NCBI RefSeq assembly: GCF_002204745.1
Contig: NZ_NIRR01000022.1
Span: 1 to 64,000, forward strand
Reading direction: 5' to 3'
Length of the DNA: 64,000 bases
From: Hymenobacter amundsenii
GTDB lineage: Bacteria; Bacteroidota; Bacteroidia; Cytophagales; Hymenobacteraceae
This document shows positions 57,876 to 64,000 of the stretch, piece after piece (position 1 is the stretch's first letter; every line of letters starts with the position of its first letter). Under the pieces are notes generated by a model. It had not been told where the DNA came from and searched no databases. It was given only the letters and a program-made list of their open reading frames with translations. The position numbers and the translations under genes were made by a program.

Positions 57876-57883
57876 TATCTTTG
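57876..57883 (+). promoter_or_regulatory. -7 promoter box TATCTTTG of engB
   Basis: Exact TAnnTTTG match 26 bases before the ATG at 57910. Confidence 0.55.
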
Positions 57884-57909
57884 TCGTTCAGCTTTGTTTG
57901 TACGATTGC

Positions 57910-58563
57910 ATGACCATTCAGGACGCCAAATTTTTGATGAGCAACTCCCGGGTAGAGGAGTGCCCCGCCCCTACTTTGCCCGAGTACGCCTTTATCGGGC
58001 GCTCGAACGTGGGCAAGTCGTCGCTCATCAACATGCTTACCAACCACAAAGGTCTGGCCAAAACATCATCGTCGCCGGGTAAAACCCAACTTATCAACCA
58101 TTTTTTAATCAACGGAAATTGGTACTTGGTGGATTTGCCGGGCTACGGTTACGCTAAAATCAGCAAGGATGCCCGGGCCAAATGGGCCCGCATGATTAAC
58201 TTTTACCTGCGCCGGCGCGAAAACCTGACCTGCGTATTCGTGCTCATCGACTCGCGCCACCAGCCCCAGGCCGTAGACCTGGAGTTTATGGAGCAGCTCG
58301 GGTCCGAGGGTATTCCGTTCGTGATGGTGTTTACCAAGGCCGATAAGCAGTCGGGTTCGCGCACCAGCCAGCACGTGGTGCAATACCTGGAAACGATGAG
58401 CAAGAGCTGGGACGAGTTGCCGCGGCACTTCGTAACGTCGGCGGAGGAGAAAACGGGGCGCGATGAAGTGCTCGACTTTATCGCCGAAATCAATCAGCAG
58501 TTGGCCCAGGCTCCCGAGCAAGCTCCTGACCAAGTTATCGACCAAACCCCCGACCAGGCCTAA
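57910..58563 (+). CDS. engB: ribosome-biogenesis GTPase EngB (YsxC/YihA), 217 aa
   Basis: Essential GTPase aiding large-subunit assembly. Seen: G1 GRSNVGKSSLINML, the switch region SSPGKTQLINHFL, G3 DLPGYGYAKIS and G4 TKADKQ. Length is normal, with a short acidic, Ala/Pro-rich tail (QAPEQAPDQVIDQTPDQA) not seen in all relatives. The start at 57910 (MTIQDAKFLMSN) is supported by the promoter box 26 bases upstream; a longer frame from 57748 would start before the promoter. Confidence 0.92.
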   Translation: MTIQDAKFLMSNSRVEECPAPTLPEYAFIGRSNVGKSSLINMLTNHKGLAKTSSSPGKTQLINHFLINGNWYLVDLPGYGYAKISKDARAKWARMINFYLRRRENLTCVFVLIDSRHQPQAVDLEFMEQLGSEGIPFVMVFTKADKQSGSRTSQHVVQYLETMSKSWDELPRHFVTSAEEKTGRDEVLDFIAEINQQLAQAPEQAPDQVIDQTPDQA

Positions 58564-58633
58564 CTTGGCGTCGTTCTTGCGACGGGGGAATAGGGTTGCC
58601 CCGCTTTTCCATTTACTGTTCTTTTCCTGAATA

Positions 58634-59074
58634 ATGAAGAAGACTATTTTCCTGCTCAGCTTCGGTCTACTGGCCGCCGCCACGGCTCCGGCCGTAGCTC
58701 AGAAAACCAAAATCAAGGTAAAAACCGACGGCCCGGCCCCGGCCATGGAAGCCGTGGAGGCTGCCGCCAGCGGTTCGCCCCAAACTACGAAGACCATTCC
58801 GGTGGCCGAGTACTATGAGGGCGGCCAGGAGGCCATGTACGCCTTCATCGACCAAGAGCTCAAATACCCCGTAACGGCCCGGCGCAACCGTATCCAGGGC
58901 CAGTGCATCGTGAGCTTCACACTCAACACCGATGGTACGCTCTCGGGCGTGAAACTGGTAAAACAGATTGGCGGCGGCTGCGGCGAAGAAGCCCTGCGGA
59001 TTGTGAAGCTGCTTAAGTTCAAAAACCCCGATTACGCCATCCTGACCAGCTTGCCGATTACCTTCAAGCTCTAG
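58634..59074 (+). CDS. small TonB C-terminal-domain protein, 146 aa
   Basis: Signal peptide KKTIFLLSFGLLAAATAPAV then a Lys/Thr/Ala-rich stretch and a TonB-C domain (EYYEGGQEAMYAFIDQELKY; GQCIVSFTLNTDGTLSGVKL; ALRIVKLLKFKNPDYAI). No inner-membrane anchor of the TonB kind, so it is probably periplasmic or surface-bound rather than an energy transducer. It follows engB by 70 bases. Function unknown. Confidence 0.75.
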   Translation: MKKTIFLLSFGLLAAATAPAVAQKTKIKVKTDGPAPAMEAVEAAASGSPQTTKTIPVAEYYEGGQEAMYAFIDQELKYPVTARRNRIQGQCIVSFTLNTDGTLSGVKLVKQIGGGCGEEALRIVKLLKFKNPDYAILTSLPITFKL

Positions 59075-59124
59075 GGCAGCGCGGTAGTGATGGTGGGCCG
59101 GAAGGCCCGTTCGCCGCCGTTGCG

Positions 59125-59132
59125 TACCTTCG
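59125..59132 (+). promoter_or_regulatory. variant -7 box TACCTTCG of the DUF5606 gene
   Basis: One change from TAnnTTTG, 25 bases before the ATG at 59158. Confidence 0.35.
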
Positions 59133-59157
59133 TTCTTTCAACCACTGCTTTCTTCCT

Positions 59158-59778
59158 ATGCCCTACGACCTGAAGGAAATTGCCGCTATTAGCGGAATGC
59201 CCGGTCTGTACCGCCTCGTGAAGCCGACCCGCGCCGGCGTTATCATCGAAGCCCTGACCGACAACAACCCCCGCTCCGTGGCCTCGGCCCAGAATAAGGT
59301 GTCGCTGCTCCAGGAGATTTCCATCTACACCCAGGACTACGACCAGACGGTGCCCCTGACGGAGGTGTTCGACCGCATTTACCAGCAGCACGGCGCCCAG
59401 CTGGCCCTGACGCATAAGTCGAACGAGCAGGAGCTGGCGGCCTTCATGGCCGGCATCATCCCCGACTACGACCGCGAGCGGGTGTACCTGTCCGATATCA
59501 AAAAGCTGGTGCAGTGGTACCATGTGGTAAGCCAGCGCCTCGAATACCAAGCCCCGGCCGAAAACGAGCCGACCACCGATGAAGCAACTGAAGGCGCTGC
59601 TGCTGAAGCTACCGCCGACAAGCCCAAAGCCAGCAAGAAAATTGCCAAGCCGGGGGCCGATGAGGCCATGAGCACGGCCGGCATTATTCCGGCTGCTCCC
59701 GAAGACAACGCGGCCGGTAACCCCGAAGCAGCTCCAGCCAAGACGGCCAAAAAACCGGCAAAGAAGAAAGCTGAATAG
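59158..59778 (+). CDS. DUF5606-domain protein, 206 aa
   Basis: Conserved, mostly Bacteroidota-specific protein of unknown function. Residues 1-135 are the domain: KEIAAISGMPGLYRLVKPTR, NKVSLLQEISIYTQDYDQTV, VPLTEVFDRIYQQHGAQLAL, AAFMAGIIPDYDRERVYLSD. Residues 136-206 are an Ala/Pro/Lys/Glu-rich, low-complexity tail ending AKTAKKPAKKKAE, likely disordered and basic at the end. No signal or membrane segment. A very strong terminator follows at 59784. Confidence 0.82.
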   Translation: MPYDLKEIAAISGMPGLYRLVKPTRAGVIIEALTDNNPRSVASAQNKVSLLQEISIYTQDYDQTVPLTEVFDRIYQQHGAQLALTHKSNEQELAAFMAGIIPDYDRERVYLSDIKKLVQWYHVVSQRLEYQAPAENEPTTDEATEGAAAEATADKPKASKKIAKPGADEAMSTAGIIPAAPEDNAAGNPEAAPAKTAKKPAKKKAE

Positions 59779-59783
59779 GTTTC

Positions 59784-59860
59784 ACGGCATGTGTGCATAA
59801 GTAAAAGCGCGCCCACCCGAATTCGGGTGGGCGGCGCTTTTACTTATGCACACATGCCGT
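59784..59860. terminator. long bidirectional terminator (38-bp stem) between DUF5606 gene and fbp
   Basis: Arms 59784-59820 and 59823-59860 pair over about 38 bp with a single bulged G, ending 6 bases from the DUF5606 stop and 12 bases from the fbp stop. Long stem, bidirectional use between convergent genes. Confidence 0.85.
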
Positions 59861-59871
59861 TGGCAGTGCGG

Positions 59872-60897
59872 CTACATTTCGACGCCAGTCCGGGCCACTT
59901 CGGCGGCCAGGAACTCTTCGGCTTTCTCCACCATTTCGGTCGAGCCAATGAAGACTGGGCAGCGCGAGTGCAGCTCGGTAGGCTCTAGCTCCAGGGTGCG
60001 GCGGTGGCCGTTGCTGGATTTACCGCCCGCTTGCTCTACGATGAAAGCCAGCGGGTTGCACTCGTACATGAGGCGCAGCTTGCCCTTGGGCGCCTTGCTC
60101 GAACCGGGGTACATATAGATACCGCCCTTGAGCAGGTTACGGTGGAAATCGGCCACCAGCGACCCAATGTAGCGGGCCGAGTAGTTCTGCTCTTTGCAGT
60201 AGGCCACGAACGCCTTGGTACCTTGCGAGAAATGTTCCGACAGCCCCTCATTAATAGAGTACACCGTGCCGCCGGCGGGCGTCTGAATGGTGGGGTGCGA
60301 GAGGAAGAATTCGCCCAATGAAGGCTCGTAAGTGAAGCCGTTCACGCCGTTGCCGGTCGTGTACACCATCATGGTGCTGGAGCCGTAAATCACGTAGCCA
60401 GCCGCTACTTGGTGGGTGCCGGTCTGGAGGCAGTCTTGGGCCGTACCCTCGCTACCGGCCGGCGATACGCGGCGGTAGATGCTGAAAATGGTGCCAATGC
60501 TTACGTTCACGTCAATGTTCGACGAGCCATCGAGCGGGTCAATGGCTACCACGTACTTGCCCTGGGCGTTGCCGGTCTGGATCATCTCCTCATCTTCCTC
60601 CGAGATGATAGTGCACACCTCGCCCCCGTTGCGCAACGCCCGGATGAAGCGGATGTTGGCAATTACATCGAGCTTCTGCTGGTCTTCGCCCTGCACGTTG
60701 CGGTTGCCGTAGGCCCCAGCAATATCAATGAGGCCCGAGCGGTTGATTTCGCGGTTGACGATTTTAGCCGCCAGCGCAATGTCGCGCAGCAACTGACTTA
60801 GCTCGCCGGTGGCATACGGAAAATCTTCCTGCTTGCGCATGATGAAGCGGTCCAGGGTAGTGCCAACGGGCAGGGCAAGCTTGTCGTGGTTGTCCAT
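59872..60897 (-). CDS. fbp: fructose-1,6-bisphosphatase class 1, 341 aa
   Basis: Dephosphorylates fructose-1,6-bisphosphate in gluconeogenesis. Seen: [13 protein letters not shown] (metal-binding acidic loop), the family signature [20 protein letters not shown], and the sugar-binding [20 protein letters not shown]. Length typical of class 1. Start at 60897 ([18 protein letters not shown]); an upstream extension overlaps the promoter of the divergent lysC. A TACTTTTG box on the minus strand lies 40 bases upstream. Confidence 0.93.
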   Translation of the reverse strand: MDNHDKLALPVGTTLDRFIMRKQEDFPYATGELSQLLRDIALAAKIVNREINRSGLIDIAGAYGNRNVQGEDQQKLDVIANIRFIRALRNGGEVCTIISEEDEEMIQTGNAQGKYVVAIDPLDGSSNIDVNVSIGTIFSIYRRVSPAGSEGTAQDCLQTGTHQVAAGYVIYGSSTMMVYTTGNGVNGFTYEPSLGEFFLSHPTIQTPAGGTVYSINEGLSEHFSQGTKAFVAYCKEQNYSARYIGSLVADFHRNLLKGGIYMYPGSSKAPKGKLRLMYECNPLAFIVEQAGGKSSNGHRRTLELEPTELHSRCPVFIGSTEMVEKAEEFLAAEVARTGVEM

Positions 60898-60937
60898 TAG
60901 AAGAGATGGGAGGGTATAATTCGGATGGGAAAGACCA

Positions 60938-60945
60938 AAAGTAAC
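60938..60945 (-). promoter_or_regulatory. -7 promoter box TACTTTTG of fbp
   Basis: Exact TAnnTTTG match on the minus strand, 40 bases before the ATG at 60897. Confidence 0.5.
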
Positions 60946-61032
60946 CAATTTGGAGGAGCCTGAGCGAAATTTCGCCCGGGTTTTTCCAGTAACGTTTGCG
61001 GTCTGGGCGGGGCCGAAGCCGCGCGCCGGCCC

Positions 61033-61040
61033 TACATTTG
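61033..61040 (+). promoter_or_regulatory. -7 promoter box TACATTTG of lysC
   Basis: Exact TAnnTTTG match ending 5 bases before the ATG at 61046, implying a leaderless transcript. Confidence 0.55.
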
Positions 61041-61045
61041 GGACC

Positions 61046-62341
61046 ATGCAGGAATCAGGTCAGCTGAAAGTTTACAAATTCGGGGGCGCGTCGGTGAAGG
61101 ATGCCGCTGCCATTCGCAACCTTGCCCGCATTGTGCGCGCACACGGCCAGCCAGGGCCGTTGGCCATCGTGGTATCGGCGATGGGCAAAACCACCAACGC
61201 CCTCGAAGAGCTCCACCGCCTGGCCCACGCCGGCCACGATTACACCGCCCCGCTGCGCGTTTTGGTTGATTTCCACGAAGATGTGGCCCGGGAGTTGGGC
61301 CTGCCCGCCGACCTGCTTGCCAGCCTGCTCGCCCAACTCCGCGAGCAACTGGCCGCTACACAGGCAACCGATGATTTCGACCGGCAGTACGACCAACTCG
61401 TGAGCTTTGGAGAACTGCTGGCCACCCGTATTGTGGCTGCCGCGCTGGAAGCCCGCTGGCTCGACTGCCGGCCCCTCATCCGTACCGATGCCACTTGGCG
61501 CGAGGGCCGGGTAGACTGGGCGGCCACTACTGCCGCCTTGCAGGCGGCACTGCCGGCCGGCGTACTGGCCCAGGGCGGGCCATTCGTAACCCAGGGCTTT
61601 GTGGGCGGCACAGCCGACGGGCTAACGACTACGCTGGGCCGGGAGGGCTCCGATTTTACGGCTGCTATTTTGGCCTACTGCCTCGGGGCCGAGTCGGTGA
61701 CCATCTGGAAGGATGTGGCCGGACTGCTGAATGCTGACCCCAAAATCTTCCCCAACACGGTGCGCTACCCCGAAATCAGCTACCAGGAAACCATCGAAAT
61801 GGCTTACTACGGCGCTTCGGTTATTCATCCCAAAACCATTAAGCCCCTGGCCGTGCGTGGCATTCCGCTGCTGGTGAAGTCGTTTCTCGACCCGGCCGCC
61901 GAGGGCACCCGCATCCACGACTGCCGCCACGCGCTGCTGGTGCCGGCCTTCATCCGCAAAACCGACCAGTGCCTCATCTCGTTCGAGTCGCGGGAGCTGG
62001 ACTTTATTTCCGAGGAAAACCTGCAGGTGATTTTTGGGGCGTTGGCGCAGGTACGGCTTAAAATCCGGCTTATGCAAAACTCGGCCATCAGCTTCTCGGT
62101 CTGCACCGATTTTTCGGCCTACCGCCTTGAAAAGCTGCTGGCGCTACTGCGCGACCAATTCACCATTCATTACAACACCGATCTGGTGCTCTATACCATC
62201 AAGAACTACGATGCCGAGAGCCTGCGCCGCCTAACGGCCGGCCGGGAGCTGTTGCTGGAGCAGCGCACCCGCCAAACGTTCCAGTTCGTGTGCCGGATGG
62301 AAGCTCAAGGCCTGGGAAACGGAGGAACTGAGGCGCGTTAA
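61046..62341 (+). CDS. lysC: aspartate kinase, monofunctional, 431 aa
   Basis: Phosphorylates aspartate at the head of the lysine/threonine/methionine pathway. Seen: [20 protein letters not shown] (aspartokinase signature), [30 protein letters not shown] and [20 protein letters not shown], with C-terminal ACT-type regulatory region ([20 protein letters not shown]). Length and the KFGGASV motif fit the Bacteroidota type. Start at 61046 ([12 protein letters not shown]) is supported by a TACATTTG box 5 bases before it. Divergent from fbp. Confidence 0.92.
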   Translation: MQESGQLKVYKFGGASVKDAAAIRNLARIVRAHGQPGPLAIVVSAMGKTTNALEELHRLAHAGHDYTAPLRVLVDFHEDVARELGLPADLLASLLAQLREQLAATQATDDFDRQYDQLVSFGELLATRIVAAALEARWLDCRPLIRTDATWREGRVDWAATTAALQAALPAGVLAQGGPFVTQGFVGGTADGLTTTLGREGSDFTAAILAYCLGAESVTIWKDVAGLLNADPKIFPNTVRYPEISYQETIEMAYYGASVIHPKTIKPLAVRGIPLLVKSFLDPAAEGTRIHDCRHALLVPAFIRKTDQCLISFESRELDFISEENLQVIFGALAQVRLKIRLMQNSAISFSVCTDFSAYRLEKLLALLRDQFTIHYNTDLVLYTIKNYDAESLRRLTAGRELLLEQRTRQTFQFVCRMEAQGLGNGGTEAR

Positions 62342-62345
62342 AATG

Positions 62346-62372
62346 TCATTCAGATCGAAGCGAAGAATGACG
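62346..62372. repeat. GTCATTC-family palindromic element after lysC
   Basis: Arms GTCATTC (62346-62352) and GAATGAC (62366-62372) around AGATCGAAGCGAA, 4 bases past the lysC stop; the core is 28 of 32 bases like the element at 34909-34940 read in inverse orientation. Confidence 0.6.
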
Positions 62373-62419
62373 TTCTTTGTTGTTTCAGCCCCCCAGTTCC
62401 CCAGCCCACTCAACCCTCT

Positions 62420-63199
62420 ATGACGCCCGAATTCATTCTCGTAACGCCCCAGGCCCGGCCCCGGGTAGCCCTCATCCAACTCAACCGGCCCAAGGAGCTC
62501 AACGCCCTCAACCTGCAGCTTATGCAGGAAGTCGCCGCCGCCCTCCGCCAACTCGACCAGGACCCCGAGGTGCGGGCTATTGTGCTGGCGGGCAGTGAGC
62601 GGGCATTCGCCGCCGGCGCCGACATCAAGCAAATGGCCGGCCGCACGGCTATTGATATGCTGCTCATCGACCAGTTCACCATCTGGGACAGCATCCGGCG
62701 CACCACCAAGCCGCTGATTGCCGCCGTGTCGGGCTTTGCGCTGGGTGGGGGCTGCGAGTTGGCCATGACCTGCGACATGATTGTGGCCTCGGAAACGGCC
62801 CAGTTCGGGCAGCCCGAAATCCGCATTGGCACCATGCCGGGCGCGGGCGGCACCCAGCGCCTGACGCGAGCCATCGGCAAGGCCCGGGCCATGGAAATGG
62901 TGCTCACCGGCCAGTCGATTTCGGCCGCTGAGGCCGCCCAGCACGGCCTTGTGAACCGGGTGGTGCCGGTGGGCCAGTTTCTGGAAGAGGCCTTCCGCCT
63001 GGCCGGCAGCGTTGCCCAGATGTCGCCGGTGGCGGCCCGGCTGGCCAAGGAATCAGTAAACCGCGCCTTCGAAACGCACCTGGATGAGGGACTGCACTTC
63101 GAGCGTAAGAACTTCTACCTCACTTTTGCCTCCGACGACCAGAAGGAAGGCATGGCGGCCTTTGTGGAGAAGCGCCCGGCCGACTTTAAGGGACGGTAG
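62420..63199 (+). CDS. enoyl-CoA hydratase/isomerase family protein, 259 aa
   Basis: Crotonase-fold enzyme hydrating or isomerising enoyl-CoA in fatty-acid or aromatic-acid degradation. Seen: oxyanion/CoA-binding FAAGADIKQMAG, the catalytic Glu pair in GGGCELAMTCDM and FGQPEIRIGTMPGAGGTQRL, and the C-terminal helix AAFVEKRPADFKGR. Both Glu residues of hydratases are present, so hydratase rather than pure isomerase activity is likely. Monofunctional size. Not in an obvious beta-oxidation operon; the neighbours are lysC and the Fur-type regulator. Confidence 0.9.
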   Translation: MTPEFILVTPQARPRVALIQLNRPKELNALNLQLMQEVAAALRQLDQDPEVRAIVLAGSERAFAAGADIKQMAGRTAIDMLLIDQFTIWDSIRRTTKPLIAAVSGFALGGGCELAMTCDMIVASETAQFGQPEIRIGTMPGAGGTQRLTRAIGKARAMEMVLTGQSISAAEAAQHGLVNRVVPVGQFLEEAFRLAGSVAQMSPVAARLAKESVNRAFETHLDEGLHFERKNFYLTFASDDQKEGMAAFVEKRPADFKGR

Positions 63200-63292
63200 C
63201 AGCCAGCTGGCCAGCGCTGCTGTTGCGGCCGCTGCGGCGCTGGCCTTTTTCTATGGCAGGAAACATTTTTTTCTGCCACGGGCTTAATGGTT

Positions 63293-63300
63293 TATCTTTG
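63293..63300 (+). promoter_or_regulatory. -7 promoter box TATCTTTG of the Fur/PerR-type gene
   Basis: Exact TAnnTTTG match 19 bases before the GTG at 63320. Confidence 0.55.
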
Positions 63301-63303
63301 CGG

Positions 63304-63314
63304 AGAATAATTCT
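63304..63314. promoter_or_regulatory. AGAATAATTCT dyad, candidate Fur/PerR-type operator
   Basis: Perfect 5-1-5 palindrome (63304-63314) between the -7 box and the start codon, with the AAT..ATT pattern of PerR/Fur boxes. Its place over the transcription start fits autorepression. Inference. Confidence 0.45.
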
Positions 63315-63319
63315 TAGCT

Positions 63320-63808
63320 GTGTCCCTGCCTTCTGCTCATCACCATCCGGCCCCTACCGCCAGCCACCTGCCCCAGCAACTGGCGCAGGCGGGCTTGCGG
63401 GCTACCCGCCAGCGGGTGCTTATTCTGGAAAGCCTGCTGGTGCTGCCCGGCCACCCCACGGCTGAGCAGGTCCACCAGCATGTGCGGGCGCAGGTGGAGT
63501 CTATTTCGCTGGGCACCATCTACAAAACCCTCGACTCGTTTGTGGCCGCCGGCCTGACGCGGCGGGTGGCCTCGGCCGAGGGCTCGGCCCGGCGCTATGA
63601 TGCCGACTGCACCGAGCACCACCACTTGTTCTGCACTGACACCCAGGAGATAATCGACTATTGCGACCCGCAGCTCGATGCCCTGATCCGCGACTTTTTC
63701 GCCGCCCGGGGCCTGCCCGACTTTCAGCCCCACTCCTTTTCGCTCCACGTGAAGGGTAACCGCCTGACGGGGGCCGCAACGGCTGCCTCGGAGGATTCGG
63801 CCACTTAA
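63320..63808 (+). CDS. Fur-family regulator, PerR-like, 162 aa
   Basis: Metal-dependent transcription regulator, likely a peroxide sensor given the peroxiredoxin gene 97 bases downstream. Seen: winged-helix DNA-binding part (LRATRQRVLILESLLVLPGH; ESISLGTIYKTLDSFVAAGL), the His/Asp metal-site region (CTEHHHLFCTDTQEIIDYCD), and a C-terminal half (DALIRDFFAARGLPDF). The structural CxxC zinc pair of most Fur/PerR proteins reads CTDT here and no second CxxC is seen. The start is a GTG; the N-terminal 20 residues are His/Pro-rich (SAHHHPAPTASHLP). Autoregulation is suggested by the dyad at 63304. Confidence 0.85.
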   Translation: MSLPSAHHHPAPTASHLPQQLAQAGLRATRQRVLILESLLVLPGHPTAEQVHQHVRAQVESISLGTIYKTLDSFVAAGLTRRVASAEGSARRYDADCTEHHHLFCTDTQEIIDYCDPQLDALIRDFFAARGLPDFQPHSFSLHVKGNRLTGAATAASEDSAT

Positions 63809-63904
63809 GTCGGCGGGCAGGAACCAGGCCCCTACCCCAGCAACGTATCGGGCCCGGCGGCGTATAGCACATCCTTTGTTCTACTTCGCTTTCCCTTTCC
63901 TTAT

Positions 63905-64000
63905 ATGGCAGTTCTAGTTGGCAAACGTGCTCCTTCTTTCAAGGCTATTGCCGTGGTCGATGGTCAGTTCGAAGAGGAGTTCTCCCTCGACCGGTATCTG
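63905..64000 (+). CDS. peroxiredoxin (AhpC/TSA family), N-terminal part, runs off the window
   Basis: The first 32 codons, MAVLVGKRAPSFKAIAVVDG then QFEEEFSLDRYL, match the start of typical 2-Cys peroxiredoxins (AhpC/Prx1), which reduce hydrogen peroxide and organic peroxides. The conserved GKxAPxF opening and the spacing to the first strand fit. The catalytic Cys lies beyond base 64000. The gene follows the PerR-like regulator in the same direction, consistent with a peroxide-response unit. Confidence 0.82.
   Translation, partial: MAVLVGKRAPSFKAIAVVDGQFEEEFSLDRYL

Noticed and set aside
61046..62341. A CRISPR array, rRNA or tRNA gene anywhere in the window
   Set aside because: Scanned intergenic gaps for regular short repeats and cloverleaf-like T-arms; none seen. 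Repeats found are palindromic and dispersed, not evenly spaced.
1..64000. Insertion sequence or prophage
   Set aside because: No transposase, integrase or phage structural protein could be read on either strand.

Overview
The window reads as chromosomal DNA of a GC-rich Bacteroidota bacterium of the Hymenobacter/Cytophagales type. Reasons: coding sequence is GC-rich; many genes are preceded by the Bacteroidota -7 promoter box TAnnTTTG (good copies before positions 1170, 2532, 5069, 9204, 9374, 25268, 29169, 29686, 29929, 35045, 41354, 57437, 57910, 60897, 61046 and 63320); the protein families are typical of the phylum (PorT, DUF3127, DUF5606, S46 dipeptidyl-peptidase, PorE-like OmpA protein, AddAB-like helicase-nuclease); and intergenic spaces are rich in palindromic repeats. 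There is no transposase, integrase, CRISPR array, rRNA or tRNA gene that I can see, so this is core plus lightly accessory chromosome rather than a mobile island.

Layout. 0-5 kb: a 5'-truncated CzcA/CusA efflux fragment at the window edge, a hypothetical protein, a tiny lipoprotein, an AT-rich gene-free stretch, an XRE regulator and an L,D-transpeptidase. 5-10 kb: an M1 aminopeptidase, then a convergent pair for cyanophycin breakdown (cyanophycinase and isoaspartyl peptidase), then a DUF3127 protein with an apparent frameshift. 10-20 kb: an LRR-protein kinase fusion, an SDR, an AlbA_2-type protein, small lipoproteins, DinB and YkvA proteins, an S46 peptidase with DPP11-type features and a secreted amidohydrolase. 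20-31 kb: glycosyltransferase, DUF1571 protein, a dienoyl-CoA-reductase-type SDR, a frameshifted epimerase, an HI0933-type flavoprotein, a PA2169 ferritin-like protein, and two genes with long leaders of the kind seen in cold-shock genes: a DEAD-box RNA helicase and a cold-shock protein. 31-41 kb: the AddA-like and AddB-like repair helicase-nuclease genes, separated by an MFS exporter and a membrane protein. 41-49 kb: cytosine-deaminase-like enzyme, MscS channel, ClC channel, RNase HI, a TrmN6-type methyltransferase and an ABC exporter with an apparently frameshifted permease. 49-64 kb: saccharopine dehydrogenase family enzyme, cytidine deaminase, esterase, SDR, ubiE-porT, a PorE-like OmpA protein, engB, TonB-like and DUF5606 proteins, divergent fbp and lysC, enoyl-CoA hydratase, and a Fur/PerR-type regulator in front of a peroxiredoxin that runs off the window.

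The least ordinary feature is the repeat landscape. Palindromic elements of several families sit a few bases downstream of stop codons or exactly between convergent genes. Three repeat blocks cluster on the AddAB locus: one inside addA, one inside addB (a 140-bp element with 46-bp perfect inverted arms), both read through in frame, and one just upstream of addB. Three reading frames (DUF3127, epimerase, ABC permease) break at short GC-rich direct repeats, which could be sequence errors or real slippage. A set of genes has the -7 box only 4-6 bases from the ATG, implying leaderless mRNAs.
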